Below are positions 33,776 to 44,420 of a stretch of 64,000 nt of DNA, one piece after another (the first letter of the stretch is position 1; each line of letters begins with the position of its first letter). The position numbers and the translations under genes are program-made. The notes beneath the pieces were generated by a model that searched no databases, was not told the DNA's origin, and saw only the letters and a list, made by a program, of their open reading frames with translations. The stretch spans positions 934,001 to 998,000 of the forward strand of contig CAJHZI010000447.1 in assembly GCA_905160935.1 (NCBI GenBank), in the 5' to 3' direction. Source of the stretch: Enchytraeus crypticus. Its lineage: Eukaryota > Annelida > Clitellata > Enchytraeida > Enchytraeidae.

Positions 33776-33881
33776 CTAATAGTAATTACTTTTCACATTG
33801 TTATTGTTTACTAAATGAGCAGATATTTTGTTTACATTTTGAGAAGGGTCTTCCTGTCTTAATATTTTACTAATGAACAAC
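33774..33881. other. Spacer between tail-to-tail L2 copies
   Basis: About 100 bases with (ACA)n at its right edge, which is the antisense (GTT)n tail of the minus-strand copy. Nothing else recognised. Confidence 0.5.
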
Positions 33882-34195
33882 AACAACAACAATTAGCGTG
33901 CTACAGTCATCAATTACAACTTCAAGCAAAATGGAGACGAGACTGCAAGCACTTCGAGACGAGGCGAGCAAAAAGAATGTCAAAAAACGGTGCAAATTCC
34001 AAAATCCAGAAATTCAGTTCAAAGTAAAGGGAAGTAAAGAAATGGAGATTTAGGCCCAGGTCGCAACTCATGGGCACTGGATGGAAAAGAGAGATGGAAA
34101 AGATAGGTCTTTAACTGCCTAAGGAACTGCTCATAGGAAAACAAGGACCGATGTGATTGAAACGAAGGTTCCGAAGATTGGATGAAAGAGCGCCT
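33882..34195 (-). pseudogene. L2-type LINE 3' fragment, antisense, tail-to-tail
   Basis: The minus strand reads ...CATCCAATCTTCGGAA, CCTATGAGCAGTTCC, a 3' UTR with GGGCCTAAA.., GGAATTTGCACCGTTTTTTG and GATGACTGTAGCACGCTAAT, then a (GTT)n tail at 33880. It mirrors 33440-33735 of the sense copy, about 110 bp away. The frame at 34111-34398 minus overlaps its C-terminal codons but is otherwise unsupported. Confidence 0.85.
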
Positions 34196-36335
34196 AAAAT
34201 TGCGCCTAGACCTCCTTTTTTTATAGAGTTCTCCAATCCTCTCTCCGTTATAGGAGTTTGGAAATGGAGTCGTGGGTTCGATTTTTCCAACTCTTCATGC
34301 TTAGGCGGTATTAATCTTGAGGATGTAAGGATGTCTTGCTCATATAGCCAGTTAGAGGCTAAATCAATAAGACTGGAGCTGCTGTGAACAGAACTCATGC
34401 TTATTCGTTCAATGTATGATAAATTATAGTATTTGTGTATTATTTGTATAGATTCTAACTAAATTAGAATATTGACACAAAAACCAGTGATTTATTATCT
34501 CAAACGATTTATTATTAACAAAGAAACACGATAGCAATATAACGAGTTAAAACATTAAACATAAAGATAGCATAGAATATTAAACTAACAATACGTAACA
34601 ATTAATAAAATGCTAAAAATAGGCGATAAATGTAAAGTCAGTCTACTTACAATCAGTTAGTTAAATGTCTGCATTTGCAATCGAAATAAGAGAGAGAAAA
34701 TGGGAACGAGTTATTGGCTTCAAGGCACTCCTCGCTTATATGATTTGATACTTTCCTTTTTTTCTTCTTTAGTATGACTGTGAACACGTGACGTGTTATT
34801 TCACAGTCGTTCAGTTAAATCTGTGGAAAAGACGCTTAACTAGCGTAGGCAACTAGTAAATTGCGCTTCCCGCAGAATTCAGAATTGTAGTTGTATAGCT
34901 GAAATCTATGAAAGCAACACCTATATAGATTAGGCACTAGAAAATCAGTATTCTTCGTAGAATTTCGCTCTTTTCTGATTCTGCCTTCCTCTTCAATTTC
35001 TTTCTTCAATTTTCAGTCTTCTATCTTCACTGCCAACACAAAGTGTTGTAAACGCAGCTATTCACCTGAATTGACGAGAAAACGCTTATCTAGATCTCTA
35101 GTAATCGGCGTTTCTGGTACAATCAAGGATTTTTACATTCAATGGATTGAGATATTGAAATGGATCGTGGTTAACCAACTCATTGAAGGTTAGACGACAA
35201 TTCCACACAAAATCTGCAATCCCGTGAGGCACAATCGTTTCAATATAGATTTCGTATTTTCGTGCTAACTATCACCGACCTATAGAAGGTGCATAATAGC
35301 AGTACTTTCTACGAATGCAATCAGAAGTTCAGAAGCTTGTATGGAATCTACTAGTTTATGTATTTGTCGCAATAATTCATTAAGAATTATCTTTAGACAA
35401 GTTCAGCTAGTAATTCCACACATGCCAGAGTTCAGGAGTGAACTAAAATTCTATAGCCTGTTCTCTGGTCATATAGTCTTGATCGAGGCCATGCTCAACA
35501 GCCAATCAGAATCGAGCTCTTCATAAGCATTTCTCCACCCAACCCCCACGAGTGGTTGCGTTGCATGCATGTATCTTATGCATATAATTTTTATTACTGC
35601 TTTACATAATCTACTGTTTTATTGAATGTCATATCACATTTAATTTAACATCAGTTTTTACATGAATACACCAATAAGCAAAGATCATATCTCAGTATAT
35701 GAAGGTTAAATTTCTAATAACATGTTAATTTGCATTTCCTCATTACTTATTTTAATATCCTCGTTTCCTAACTTTGCAATTCTAAATGCAAAATAAGTTC
35801 TAATGAACATAAGCTGAAATGAATACAAGTCTTGATGCACAAAGATCAATTTAAACATCTAAATACTAAATGAGTGCAAATAAAATTAATTCCAAACATA
35901 TGGGTGCGAAATAATTTATGCAACACATTTAGTTGCGCTACATTATAGTCAAACGTCAAATAATCTTTTATTCCCACCTTACTTTAAGATTAAATTACAA
36001 ATTATATATCTCAGTTTACAATATACAATTTATTAAAATATCTCTCAATGCACAAATAGCGATTTGAAATAAAACACATCTTGTACATGGTACAGTTCAG
36101 AGCAATTTACAGTGATTTTTAATAGCAAATATAACTCGAGATTACTTGTTAAGTGCTATAAATTGAAACCACTATTTGTAATAGTGCAGCAAAAGATAAA
36201 TATTCCCGCTCTCACAGAGCCATCCATGAAAATTGAATAAATTTTTAATTTCTTAAATCACTTTAAATATATTACAAAAAGAATAAAAATATAGCACTAG
36301 AATGGCTTCACAGTACATAAACCAGATTTCTTATA
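34196..36335. other. Long AT-rich region, no gene seen
   Basis: No LINE, TIR or splice-bounded coding block could be supported in 2.1 kb. A short palindrome AACACGTGACGTGTT occurs at about 34786-34800. Small frames at 34157-34387 and 35341-35526 have no recognisable family. Confidence 0.4.
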
Positions 36336-36486
36336 TTTTTAATTCCCTTTACTTTGGACTGATTATCTGGATTTTAGAATTTGCACCGTTTTTGGACCTT
36401 CTTTTGCTCGCCGGCTTGATTTTGTCTCAATAGTGCTCGATGTTGTCATTGATGACAGTAGCACTCTAATTGTTGTTATTATTATT
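36336..36486 (+). pseudogene. L2-type LINE 3' UTR fragment, sense
   Basis: Matches 33594-33745: TTCCCTTTACTTTGGACTGA, GAATTTGCACCGTTTTTGGA, GATGTTGTCATTGATGACAG, TAGCACTCTAATTGTTGTTA, then ATTATTATT. It directly abuts an antisense L2 coding fragment at 36487, a second tail-to-body junction. Confidence 0.85.
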
Positions 36487-36700
36487 AAGAGAATTCCAGA
36501 TCTGTGGTGCAGCATGCTGGAAGGAACAATTAGATAGCTTAGTGCGTGAATGTAAACTAGGTCTCACAAGAGTAATTAATTTAGAAGACCGAGTAACAGC
36601 AGGCTGAATCACTTTAAGCAAGTGAGACATACAAGTTTGTCGAGGTATGGTGATGGATTTATACGTTAACGAAGCTGTTTTGTAAACGATACCCTCTTTA
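36487..36700 (-). pseudogene. L2-type LINE C-terminal fragment, antisense (part 1 of a split copy)
   Basis: Minus translation gives VYKTASLTYKSITIPRQTCM, TRSSKLITLVRPSLHSR and FQHAAPQIWNSL, the homologue of 33230-33445. It continues upstream as 37465-37745, from which it is separated by a SINE-L2-SINE insert. Confidence 0.85.
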
Positions 36701-36704
36701 TTGA

Positions 36705-36945
36705 ATGTCTCAATAGCTTAGAGGTAACGACATAAAGTTTTAAATGACTGATCCTGAGATGAATTGAACCCTCGCGGGTTCGAATCCCAGTCGCGCTGAT
36801 CAGAGAGTAAAATCTCGGACATTCACTTGACTGGTTATACGGAAAATGGTCTAAATTGCCCAACGGTTTAAACATGTGGTATTAAAAGTGATAGATATCA
36901 ACGTAGTTGATTCTTTCACTATAATGCGTGTTTACTGTTTACTTT
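36705..36945 (+). mobile_element. tRNA-derived SINE, copy 1
   Basis: A B-box-like GGGTTCGAATCCC (36777-36789) follows an A-box-like TAGCTTAGAGGTAAC (about 36716). The body CAGTCGCGCTGATCAGAGAG ... GGTTATACGGAAAATGG ... TTGCCCAACGGTTTAA ... CACTATAATGCGTG is shared with 37250-37450. The A-box to B-box distance exceeds that of a normal tRNA and no cloverleaf closes, so this is a SINE, not a tRNA gene. Confidence 0.75.
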
Positions 36946-36949
36946 AAAC

Positions 36950-37080
36950 GGTGTAAATTCCAAAATCCAGAAATTCAGTTCAAAGTCAAGGGAAGTAAAG
37001 AAAAGGAGGTTTAGGCCCAGGTCGAAACTCATGGGCACTGGATGGAAAAGAGAGTTGGAAAAGATAGGTCTTCAATTCAC
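36950..37080 (-). pseudogene. L2-type LINE 3' UTR fragment, antisense
   Basis: AAACGGTGTAAATTCCAAAA ... AAGTAAAGAAAAGG ... CTCATGGGCACTGGATGG is the reverse of 33535-33640. It lies between two SINE copies. Confidence 0.8.
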
Positions 37081-37200
37081 CTCTTGGATGTCTGTTAATT
37101 TCTTGGCAGTTAATTAATCCAAGACTGAGTTCTTCTTGGTTGGGACACCTCAACAGCTTCTGAAGCTGAATGGGAAAACTCTTTCGTTATCTTAGTTAGT
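37081..37200 (+). pseudogene. L2-type LINE coding fragment, sense
   Basis: TCTTGGATGTCTGTTAATTT, GACTGAGTTCTTCTTGG and CAACAGCTTCTGAAGCTGAA match 32770-32880 of the sense L2 copy (peptide SWMSVNFLAV and EFFLVGTPQQLLKLN-like). Confidence 0.8.
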
Positions 37201-37249
37201 TACCTGTTTGATTTTTCGTTATCTTAATGTCACCTGTTTCAAGATCCAG

Positions 37250-37462
37250 ATCCAAGATCCTGAGGTGAATTGAACCCTCGTGGGTTCGAATCCCAGCCGC
37301 GCTGATCTAAGAGTAGAATCTCGGACATAAACTGGACTGGTTACACGGAAAATGGTTTAAATTGCCCAACCGTTTAATCGTGTGGTATTAAAATGTGATA
37401 GATATCAACATATTTGATCATTTCACTATAATGCGTGATTACTTTTTTACTTTTAATCTTTA
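37250..37462 (+). mobile_element. tRNA-derived SINE, copy 2
   Basis: CCCTCGTGGGTTCGAATCCC at about 37270 begins homology to copy 1, which continues through GGACTGGTTACACGG, AAATTGCCCAACCGTTTAAT, GTGATAGATATCAACAT and CACTATAATGCGTG. The A-box side is replaced by AAGATCCAGATCCAAGATCC, a short tandem. Confidence 0.75.
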
Positions 37463-37745
37463 GCCAGTGCAAAGGCTTTAAAGCTGAGGTAACATAACAG
37501 TACTTGGAACTACATAAAACTGCTCGCACAAGACAATTCTGAAGAAACTGCAACCGATCAATCTCACAGCCAGGGAGGTTTAAAAACAGGAAATTTCAGT
37601 AGTCCAACTGGAATTGCACAAGAGCAGTACCAATAGTAGCAGCTGTCTCATGTGACAATTATGGACATATGCTACGTAGATCACGAATAAGGAAGAAACA
37701 TGCTTGTGAAGTTTTAGTTATGTGTTCATGGAAGTTAGGTGTTTA
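37463..37745 (-). pseudogene. L2-type LINE C-terminal fragment, antisense (part 2 of a split copy)
   Basis: Minus strand: HGKLRSTCFFLIRDL-like, YLSHETAATIGTALVQ, CEIDRLQFLQNCLV and CSSKYCYVTSALKPLHWLK, the homologue of 32980-33230. It reads directly into 36700-36487 once the inserted block is set aside. CTTTAAT-like words at both junctions may be a TSD. Confidence 0.85.
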
Positions 37746-38578
37746 TTTACCGATCTTCCGAATGTTTGTTTATTTACAAAGTCTCAATATGTCACCGGTG
37801 AAAATTATGCTGAACCTGCAATTTTTCGATAGATGGGCATTACACGTTTAAAATTTCCGGAATTTTTTTTTCACGCAACAAAAATCAATATTATAAATCT
37901 TACAAACGCAATTCTAATCAACTTATGCCATCAAAATGTAGAGAATTCAATTGCCTATATTCTGATATATATCTAAAAATTACATTACCGTTCTAAATTA
38001 ATTAAATTGAACTTTTAATGACAAAACTAACGCAAAATTTCTATAAAAAAATTTCTAGCTCTTAGAATTAAATTTTAAAATGAACTCAAATAGTTTTCTA
38101 GTTCGATCTAAAAATTAATTCACCCATTCAACACAGTCTGGGCACCACAATTTTCTTAATGTCAGGAACCTGATTCTACAATTTTTAGCTGATGTAAAAT
38201 GAGATCCTGAGATGATTAAAGTTTCCAGGGCTTAAATTCCTAATAATTTAAAAATTTTAAATTAAATTCCTGTAATCTTTACCTGTCCTCGATTTTGACT
38301 GAATGATTTTTTCCGATGTCCTGCTAATCGATTAATGAATCCAACGACTGTATTAAGTTAAATGTTAATTTAATACTAAAAGAAGTAAAATACTACATTA
38401 AGCTGCAGTAGAACGAAAATTAAAACGGTTCCAAATAGCACGTTTAAACTAAATCCGTATAACTTAAAATTATACTTATCTACCGAATTATAGTTCACTT
38501 TAAATATCGTAATGGCAAGTACTTTACATAAAATACAATACTGATACAAGTACACAAATTACTACAACGCTCTCTAAG
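37746..38578. other. AT-rich region, nothing recognised
   Basis: No ORF or repeat signature in about 830 bp. It forms the left flank of the RTE-b insertion. Confidence 0.4.
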
Positions 38579-38591
38579 CATATATTCCTAT

Positions 38592-40351
38592 CATCATCAT
38601 CAGTTCCTTGAGTACTGTACAGAACATAGGGCGGCAACATTCCTCCAATCGTTTCTACCATCAGCAATCTTCACAGTGTCTTCCCATGAAATGTTTACTG
38701 CTCTCAAGTCCTTATTGATGGTATTTAGCCAAGTACTTCTAGGTCTTCCTCATTTTCTTTTTCCTTGAGTTCGCTTCCAGTTAACTGCAGTCTTTGCGTA
38801 TCATCTTCAGGCATTCTCAGTAAATGACCTAAAAACCTCAATTCAGAAACTATTTCATCTAATTTTCTTTTTCCACTCCTTTCGAGTACTGTTAAAATTT
38901 TGACGTGGTCCCAAAAGTGGATATTTAAAATTCTTCTGGGGCATTTTTGTTGAAAACAGTTTAATTTGTGCTATATTTTATCCCAGGTTTCACATGCATA
39001 CACTAAAACTGAATAATTGTTGAATAATTTTATCTTTAATTGCTCCTTAATTTTATTACTCTTCCAAATATATTGGAGCTCTTGGAATACGTCATGTGCT
39101 TTATCGATTCTACACTCTACATCTCTTTCACTTGATCCATTTTGCGATATTGTACTGCCTAGATACGTGAACTTTTTACCCTTTCAACCTCGCTTAGATT
39201 AACTCTTATCGTGAATATGTCTGTCTCTGCAGTTGTGAGGATTTTAGTCTTTTCAGAGCTGATTGTTAATCGAACTTTTGCAGCATTTTCTTCTAATGCT
39301 GATGTTATTTCTTGCAGTTGATGACTGTTGTTTGCTAGTAATGCTAAATCAAGATCAGTTAATTTCCTATGATCCAACTTTATTCCCCTTTCTCTTTCTT
39401 CAAAAGCCTTTCTCATCATAAAATCAATCACTAGAAGAAAATGGTGATAAAATACCTCCCTGTCTAACTCTTGTCACAATGTTGAAAGAGTCAGTGACCC
39501 CCGTTTGTGTTCTTATGTTGCACGACGAGTTTTCATATAATAATTTAAATAAATCTGTGAATTTCCCAGGAATTCCATAGCTTTCTATTGTTTTCCATAA
39601 AGTATCTCTATGGATGCTGTCAAAAGCTTTCTTGAAATCAATGAAATTTATGTAGATATCTTGTTGAAATTCAATGCTCTGTTGTAGAATGTATCGTAAA
39701 CTAAAAATTTGTTCATTAAACGATCTGCTACTCGTGAAGCCTGCTTGATGTTCCCTTAATTTTTTAACTCTTTCTATTTTTATTCTCTCACGTATTACAG
39801 AACAAAAGACTTTGCCACGTATTGATAACAATGTTATGCCTCTTCAATTATTGCAGTTACTCAAATCTCCCTGTTTGTGCAGCCTAACAATTGTGCCCTC
39901 TTCCAACTCTGAGATATGTTCTTTGTTCTCCAAATGGCGTTAAACAAAGTAGTCAACTCTTTTATTAAGGGCAGTTGATCCATATATTAATAATTCCCCT
40001 GTGATTTGAACTTCTCCTGGAGCCTTATTTTTCTTTAATTTCCTTAGGGAATTTCTACTTATTGTACAGATATCTCTTCTTGATCGATATTCTGATCTTC
40101 ATCTTCAGCTGGCATTATAAAATCGAAGGAGTTTCTGGATTTAGTGTCTCTGCAAAATGTTCAATCCATCTTTTGTTCTGTTCTTCTTCAGTACACAGAG
40201 TGCGGTTTTGTTTATCCTCTATGGGTAAATTGGTGTTGTTATGTTTTCCAGTTAGGTCTCTGACTATTCTGTATAATGTTTCAGTGTCATTTTGATAAGC
40301 TGCAATTTGAGCTTCAGTGCATTTTTGGTCGTACCATTCTTTTTTTATTTC
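38592..40351 (-). mobile_element. RTE-b LINE, 5'-truncated, with 13-bp TSD
   Basis: CATATATTCCTAT is at 38579-38591 and 40352-40364. On the minus strand the element ends with (GAT)n directly before the left TSD and is truncated at the linker on the 5' side. The length is 1.76 kb. It is a distinct family from RTE-a by protein and tail. Confidence 0.92.
38600..40351 (-). pseudogene. RTE-b RT and C-terminal domain, decayed
   Basis: The linker MEIKKEWYDQKCTEAQIAAY is at 40354-40115. RT: LREHQAGFTSSRSFNEQIFS, IYINFIDFKKAFDSIHRDTL (first palm Asp) and VRQGGILSPF (39831-39424). The expected LDFADDIALLA is shortened to DLDLALLANNS, losing the catalytic Asp pair (39431-39159). The C-terminus reads ILNIHFWDHVKILTVLERSG, LDEIVSELRFLGHLLRMPED and a WRNVAALC-type end (about 38620). 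The RTE-like family resembles SR2-type elements. Inactive. Confidence 0.88.
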
Positions 40352-40364
40352 CATATATTCCTAT

Positions 40365-41464
40365 ACTTTACTTTAATTTCCTCACGACAACTCGCCTACT
40401 AAGATTCCTTCTAATATAATCTCTAGGTTAGAATATATCGGTGGAACTCTCTTCCCAAGGTTGATCATCTACAGATCACTCTCTTCACACCGACTGTTCG
40501 ATGGACTACAATCAGTTCTACTAAATGAACTCTTCGAATTACTCTTGAATTCGGCTACTACTGAGATTCTTCAAATCTCCTAAATCTCCTTTCAAAGTGG
40601 CACATTTTACGTCATTGTTGTCGTCTTCCATCTTGAATCTCCCTCTCTGCTTCTTGTCTAGGCACGCCCTCATTGGTCACTTGCACTAGCTTAGCTACCG
40701 CCTAGGATCACACTTCCATAAAAACCATTACTGCCAAATCTTTACAGCAGTATTTTTAAATATTTTATTTTAAGTAAAATACCATATATCATATACAAAA
40801 ATATAGAATCAAGCTTTCATAAAGTTTTAAATTATTTATACAAGTTCATAACAGTAATAACTGACTTGAGTAGTAGACATGATGAATATGTTGAAAACGT
40901 TTGTGTGAATTGATGCAAGTTAACTCGCATTTTATTGAGTTTTTTCTGTAACTTTATGTAGGCTAAATAATTTATTGTAATTAAGGCTTAAAATATTTAA
41001 AGTGAATTAGCGGGTTTGCACTTCTGAATCTCACCCCGCTTAATCAAAATGATTCATCTGGATTATGTCAAAAATTGTTCATCGATTAGTTAAAGTGCTC
41101 TAGTTAGGACAATTGCTCTACTGATACTTCAGGTTAATTAGTAACATCTGTTGTTTACTTAAGTGGTCACATGATGCACCTAGTGCGGAATATGGCTTTA
41201 CTGACACTTCGGGCTAATTAGTAACATCCAGCATTTGCTTAAATGCTATAATCACATGTCGTACGCAAGAGCTCCACTGATACTTCGGGCTAATTAGTGC
41301 GGGCCTCCCAAGCACGTAAGCATGTTGGCGGATTAACTAGGTCACCGTGTGACACACTAATGCACTTAGTGTTCAAAGGTTAAATTGAGGAAGAAACATC
41401 TATTTATCTACTACTATGTAGAGAGTATATGTGTGGTAGGGAGGCAAGAGAAATACAGAGTCAC
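40365..41464. other. AT-rich region with a short dispersed direct repeat
   Basis: CTGATACTTC(A/G)GG(T/C)TAATTAGT occurs at 41121, 41211 (CTGACACTTC) and 41277, twice followed by AACATC. The intervals are 90 and 66 bases. No gene seen. Confidence 0.55.
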
Positions 41465-41472
41465 AGTGTGAG

Positions 41473-41754
41473 CAGTGGGAGAAAGGGGGCCATGTCTCCC
41501 CCAAAAATCTTTGAGCAAATTTTGTAAGCTTCAAAATTGTGTCATATATTAATGAAAAAGAATTAAAAATGACGTTTAATTAAAAGTTATCTGTTAGGAA
41601 GATTGTTGTTCGAGGGGGTGGCGATAATATAGCAAGAAATTCAAGCATTCGAAAGCTAACAAAACGGTTGTATTATATAAGAAAGGTCGTGAAAATTTTT
41701 CTGGGCCCCGAAAACAATTTCTGGCCCCCGAAAAAATTTCTCGATCCTCCTCTG
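41473..41754. mobile_element. Short hAT-like MITE (282 bp)
   Basis: The left end is CAGTGGGAGAAAGGGGGCC and the right end reversed is CAGAGGAGGATCGAGAAATT. Perfect 8-bp TSD AGTGTGAG at 41465-41472 and 41755-41762. GGCCCCCGAAAA-type subterminal sequence resembles the families at 3056 and 47699, so it is probably a diverged relative. Non-coding. Confidence 0.88.
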
Positions 41755-41979
41755 AGTGTGAGACAACATTATTTGTAACATTGAGATGAGACTATTCACA
41801 ATTATTAGCCTACAAAGGCGTTCAATCCATTCTCCCCTAGAGAAACGACGCATGCCTCCCCCTCGACTAACTCATGATGATCAATTTTTCCACTTCTTCC
41901 CCTCTTTTTTAAAACTCTGTATCTTTTTCAATCCCACAATTTTGCCAACGATTTGCGTCGTTGTTAACATATTAACTTT

Positions 41980-42165
41980 CAAAACTCTGCGATTTGGCAA
42001 GCCTTCTTACTTATCTGAAATTCTTGTTCCCTATCCTCCCTCACGAGCACTTCGTTCCACTGATACCAATCTTCTCTCGGTTCCAAATATTCTCACTTCG
42101 TGGGTGGGATGTTCATTTTCTTATGCAGCACCGACAATCTGGAACTCTTTACCTATTTATTATTG
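41980..42165 (+). pseudogene. CR1/L2-group LINE C-terminal fragment
   Basis: Translation gives LRFGKPSYLSEILVPYPPSR, ALRSTDTNLLSVPNI and FSYAAPTIWNSLP, the well-known end of CR1/L2-type ORF2. The rest of the open frame (from 41786) has no similarity that I recognise. Confidence 0.8.
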
Positions 42166-42191
42166 GTTGATGAGCAATCTGGATAATATAT

Positions 42192-42265
42192 ACTATAATA
42201 TCAATCAATCAATCAACAAGAATTTAACGTCAGGTTCCTCGCCATAAGGCTATGTCAGGGACGTC
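42192..42265. repeat. Dispersed repeat, inverted relative to 57258-57330
   Basis: (ATCA)n followed by AAGAATTTAACGTCAGGTTC, CTCGCCATAAGGCTATGTCA and GGGACG. The reverse complement of 57258-57330 gives the same order with few changes. It may be the 3' end of a LINE or SINE. Confidence 0.8.
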
Positions 42266-42280
42266 AATCTACATCATATA

Positions 42281-42461
42281 CAGGGTGTGCATTAAAAAAC
42301 TATCCTCCTAGCACAATTGCGATAGCTTACTCAATTCTTAATATTTCGCATTGAAATTTTAAGGTTTATTTGTTTCACGGTTTGAAATTTTAAGGATATT
42401 TTTACGGTTTTTAAAGTTTTACGGTTTGAAATTTTAAGGAAATTTTTTAATAAGCAACCTG
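42281..42461. mobile_element. Mini TA-flanked MITE (181 bp)
   Basis: The left CAGGGTGTGCATTAAAAAAC and the reversed right end CAGGTTGCTTATTAAAAAAT share most positions, and TATA lies on both sides. AAATTTTAAGG is repeated internally. The left 60 bases resemble 52106-52165. Confidence 0.75.
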
Positions 42462-42469
42462 TATAATAT

Positions 42470-43654
42470 ATATTATAACATAGACAATACATAATATCTA
42501 CGGATAAACGTATCTTTAATTACTTCGGATAAACGTATCTTTAATAATAGAATTTAAATACTACAGCCTTAATCAATGTATGCTGTCCCATTGCTGGGAC
42601 CTACAGATTTTCAAACGAGATGCGCACAATATCACATCAAAACAAATAATATCTTTAATATATATAACGTTATTGATTAATAGCTACCAGGAAATGTAAA
42701 ATGTTGTTCTGATTAATCGAACTCAGGTTTAATGTTTAATAGAGTATATCATGCAAAGGCATCTCTGTATTTTATATTAAAACAATCCATATACAATAGA
42801 ACATACATAATAACAAAATCAAAACACTATTCTCATTAATATATCCAAACTACCAAATCTAAATAGTGTCATATCAAATTAATACCATATCTAAATGAAA
42901 TGCTAGCATTTGTTATCAACTAATCTTTTGATTACGTCTTGATGTCGTCATCTCAGTGCAAGGAGATTAATCTATTATACACAGCTATATTTAATTGACG
43001 ACTTCGTTACTAAACATCTTATTCACACGTTTGTTGTGTTTTAATTGCTATAAAAGTTTTTAAAATTATCGTCTACTTCGGAGGCACAATGCTAGCTTAC
43101 GCTCAGGTCCTAATACTGTCTGGTGTTTTTTATCGTTTAGTATCGTTTATTTGTTCATCACGGCACAGATTATACAAACAATAGGAACTAGCATGTAGTT
43201 AGATAAACAAATAACAATACAAAAGAGGCTAACATAAAAGAGCCATAGCTCAGTCCGGTAATACCATAATTAATAGCTATAGCAGAGTCTACTTAAGTCT
43301 GAAATACAAAAAAAATCTATTACATTACCAATTACATGTACAGAAAAACCGTTAGTAGCCATACAATTGAATATTTTCAAATTAGGAAATAGCCAGACAC
43401 TGGCAAGTGAAAACACAACATAAATTTAAAAACCATCTCTAAATTATTAAAAATTTAACAAGCAAACTAAGTTCATAAGGAGCAAAACTTAATTACAACT
43501 AACTAAAATAAACTTTAGAGAGCGAAGAAAATATAGTGAAACAAGAAAAGAAAATACAATGAAACGAATGTAGTGTCTAATTAACTAATACAAGCGTTCA
43601 TAGGAAAGCATTACTAGTATAAATTCATAAAGGCTTAATTAATTAATATTGATT
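42470..43654. other. AT-rich region, nothing recognised
   Basis: No ORF, LINE motif or TIR could be supported in about 1.2 kb. Confidence 0.4.
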
Positions 43655-43835
43655 AAATATTAAACTGAAAAATTCTCTCTTAAAATTGAAATACACGCAG
43701 CATTTTTTATTACATCTGGCAAGTTATTCCACAGTTTAGGACCACGTACATGTACAGATATGCATTTGGTTCGTATATTTGTAAGGGAGAAGGGAACAAT
43801 GAATTCATTAACATTTCTTAGGTAATAATAATCAT
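43655..43835 (-). pseudogene. CR1-group LINE C-terminal fragment, antisense
   Basis: The minus strand reads LRNVNEFIVPFSLTNIRTK, ISVHVRGPKLWNNLPDVIKN and AACISILRENF, then a stop. The GPKLWNNLP phrase is the conserved last segment of CR1-like ORF2. It has no RT core. Confidence 0.8.
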
Positions 43836-44224
43836 TATCTACAAAAGTGCTAGATATTATAAATAAAATGGTTGCAAATTAACGGTAGGCAATTATTTTT
43901 ACATTTTAGCACAAATAACACTGTGATATAGTAATTTATAGCTGACAATTTCAAAATAGCAAGGATCTTGAATATGGGAGACGTGGTAATGAAAGAGATA
44001 CTAAATGTCTATTAACAGATGGAAAAGCATTTAAATTAGCGCATTTTAATAAATGAATAGCACAATTCTGTAAAAATTAAAATAGGCTACATCTATAATG
44101 TGAAGTTTGCATTTTTTGTAAAACATGCAGTAAAGATAAATTGATGTCATTTTTTTCCTTATAATTCATCTTACCAGTACATATACATAATAACAAATTT
44201 AAAGTTAAAAGTAAAAGTAATAAA
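43836..44224. other. No gene seen
   Basis: AT-rich. It may include decayed upstream parts of the antisense CR1-like fragment, but no motif is readable. Confidence 0.35.
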
Positions 44225-44227
44225 AGC

Positions 44228-44420
44228 TGGTAAAGCTAAGGTTGACGTCAGTTTCTTCACTCGAAAACGATGTCAGTGACGGGCGAGCCCAGGATGTGAA
44301 CCCCGCACCTACCGATCCGCATGTGAGTATCTTACGGACTTCGCCACTGGCTCCAGCCAGTAGCTTGCCCGTCATTGAAGTAGCTTTCAAGAGATGCAAT
44401 TGACGTTAACATGGGCGTAA
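44228..44420 (-). mobile_element. tRNA-like sequence inside imperfect inverted repeats (SINE or MITE)
   Basis: Minus strand: AGTGGCGAAGTCCGTAAGAT ... GCATGCGGATCGGTAGGTGC then GGGGTTCACATCCTGG, in the order of a tRNA D-arm, anticodon arm and T-arm (B-box GTTCACATC has one mismatch). It is flanked by imperfect arms: ACGTCAGTTTC...GTCAGTGACGGGCGAGC (44252-44288) and, inverted, ACGTCAATTGC...TTCAATGACGGGCAAGC (about 44350-44408). A related stretch CATGTCAGTGACGGGG is at 44711. Confidence 0.6.

Noticed and set aside
33553..33873. 106-aa ORF after the L2 ORF2
   Set aside because: Translation of the L2 3' UTR and (ATT)n tail; the same DNA is antisense in neighbouring copies.
36706..36800. Possible functional tRNA gene from GGGTTCGAATCCC
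   Set aside because: A-box to B-box distance is too long, no acceptor stem closes, and a second copy shares the non-tRNA body, so it is a SINE.
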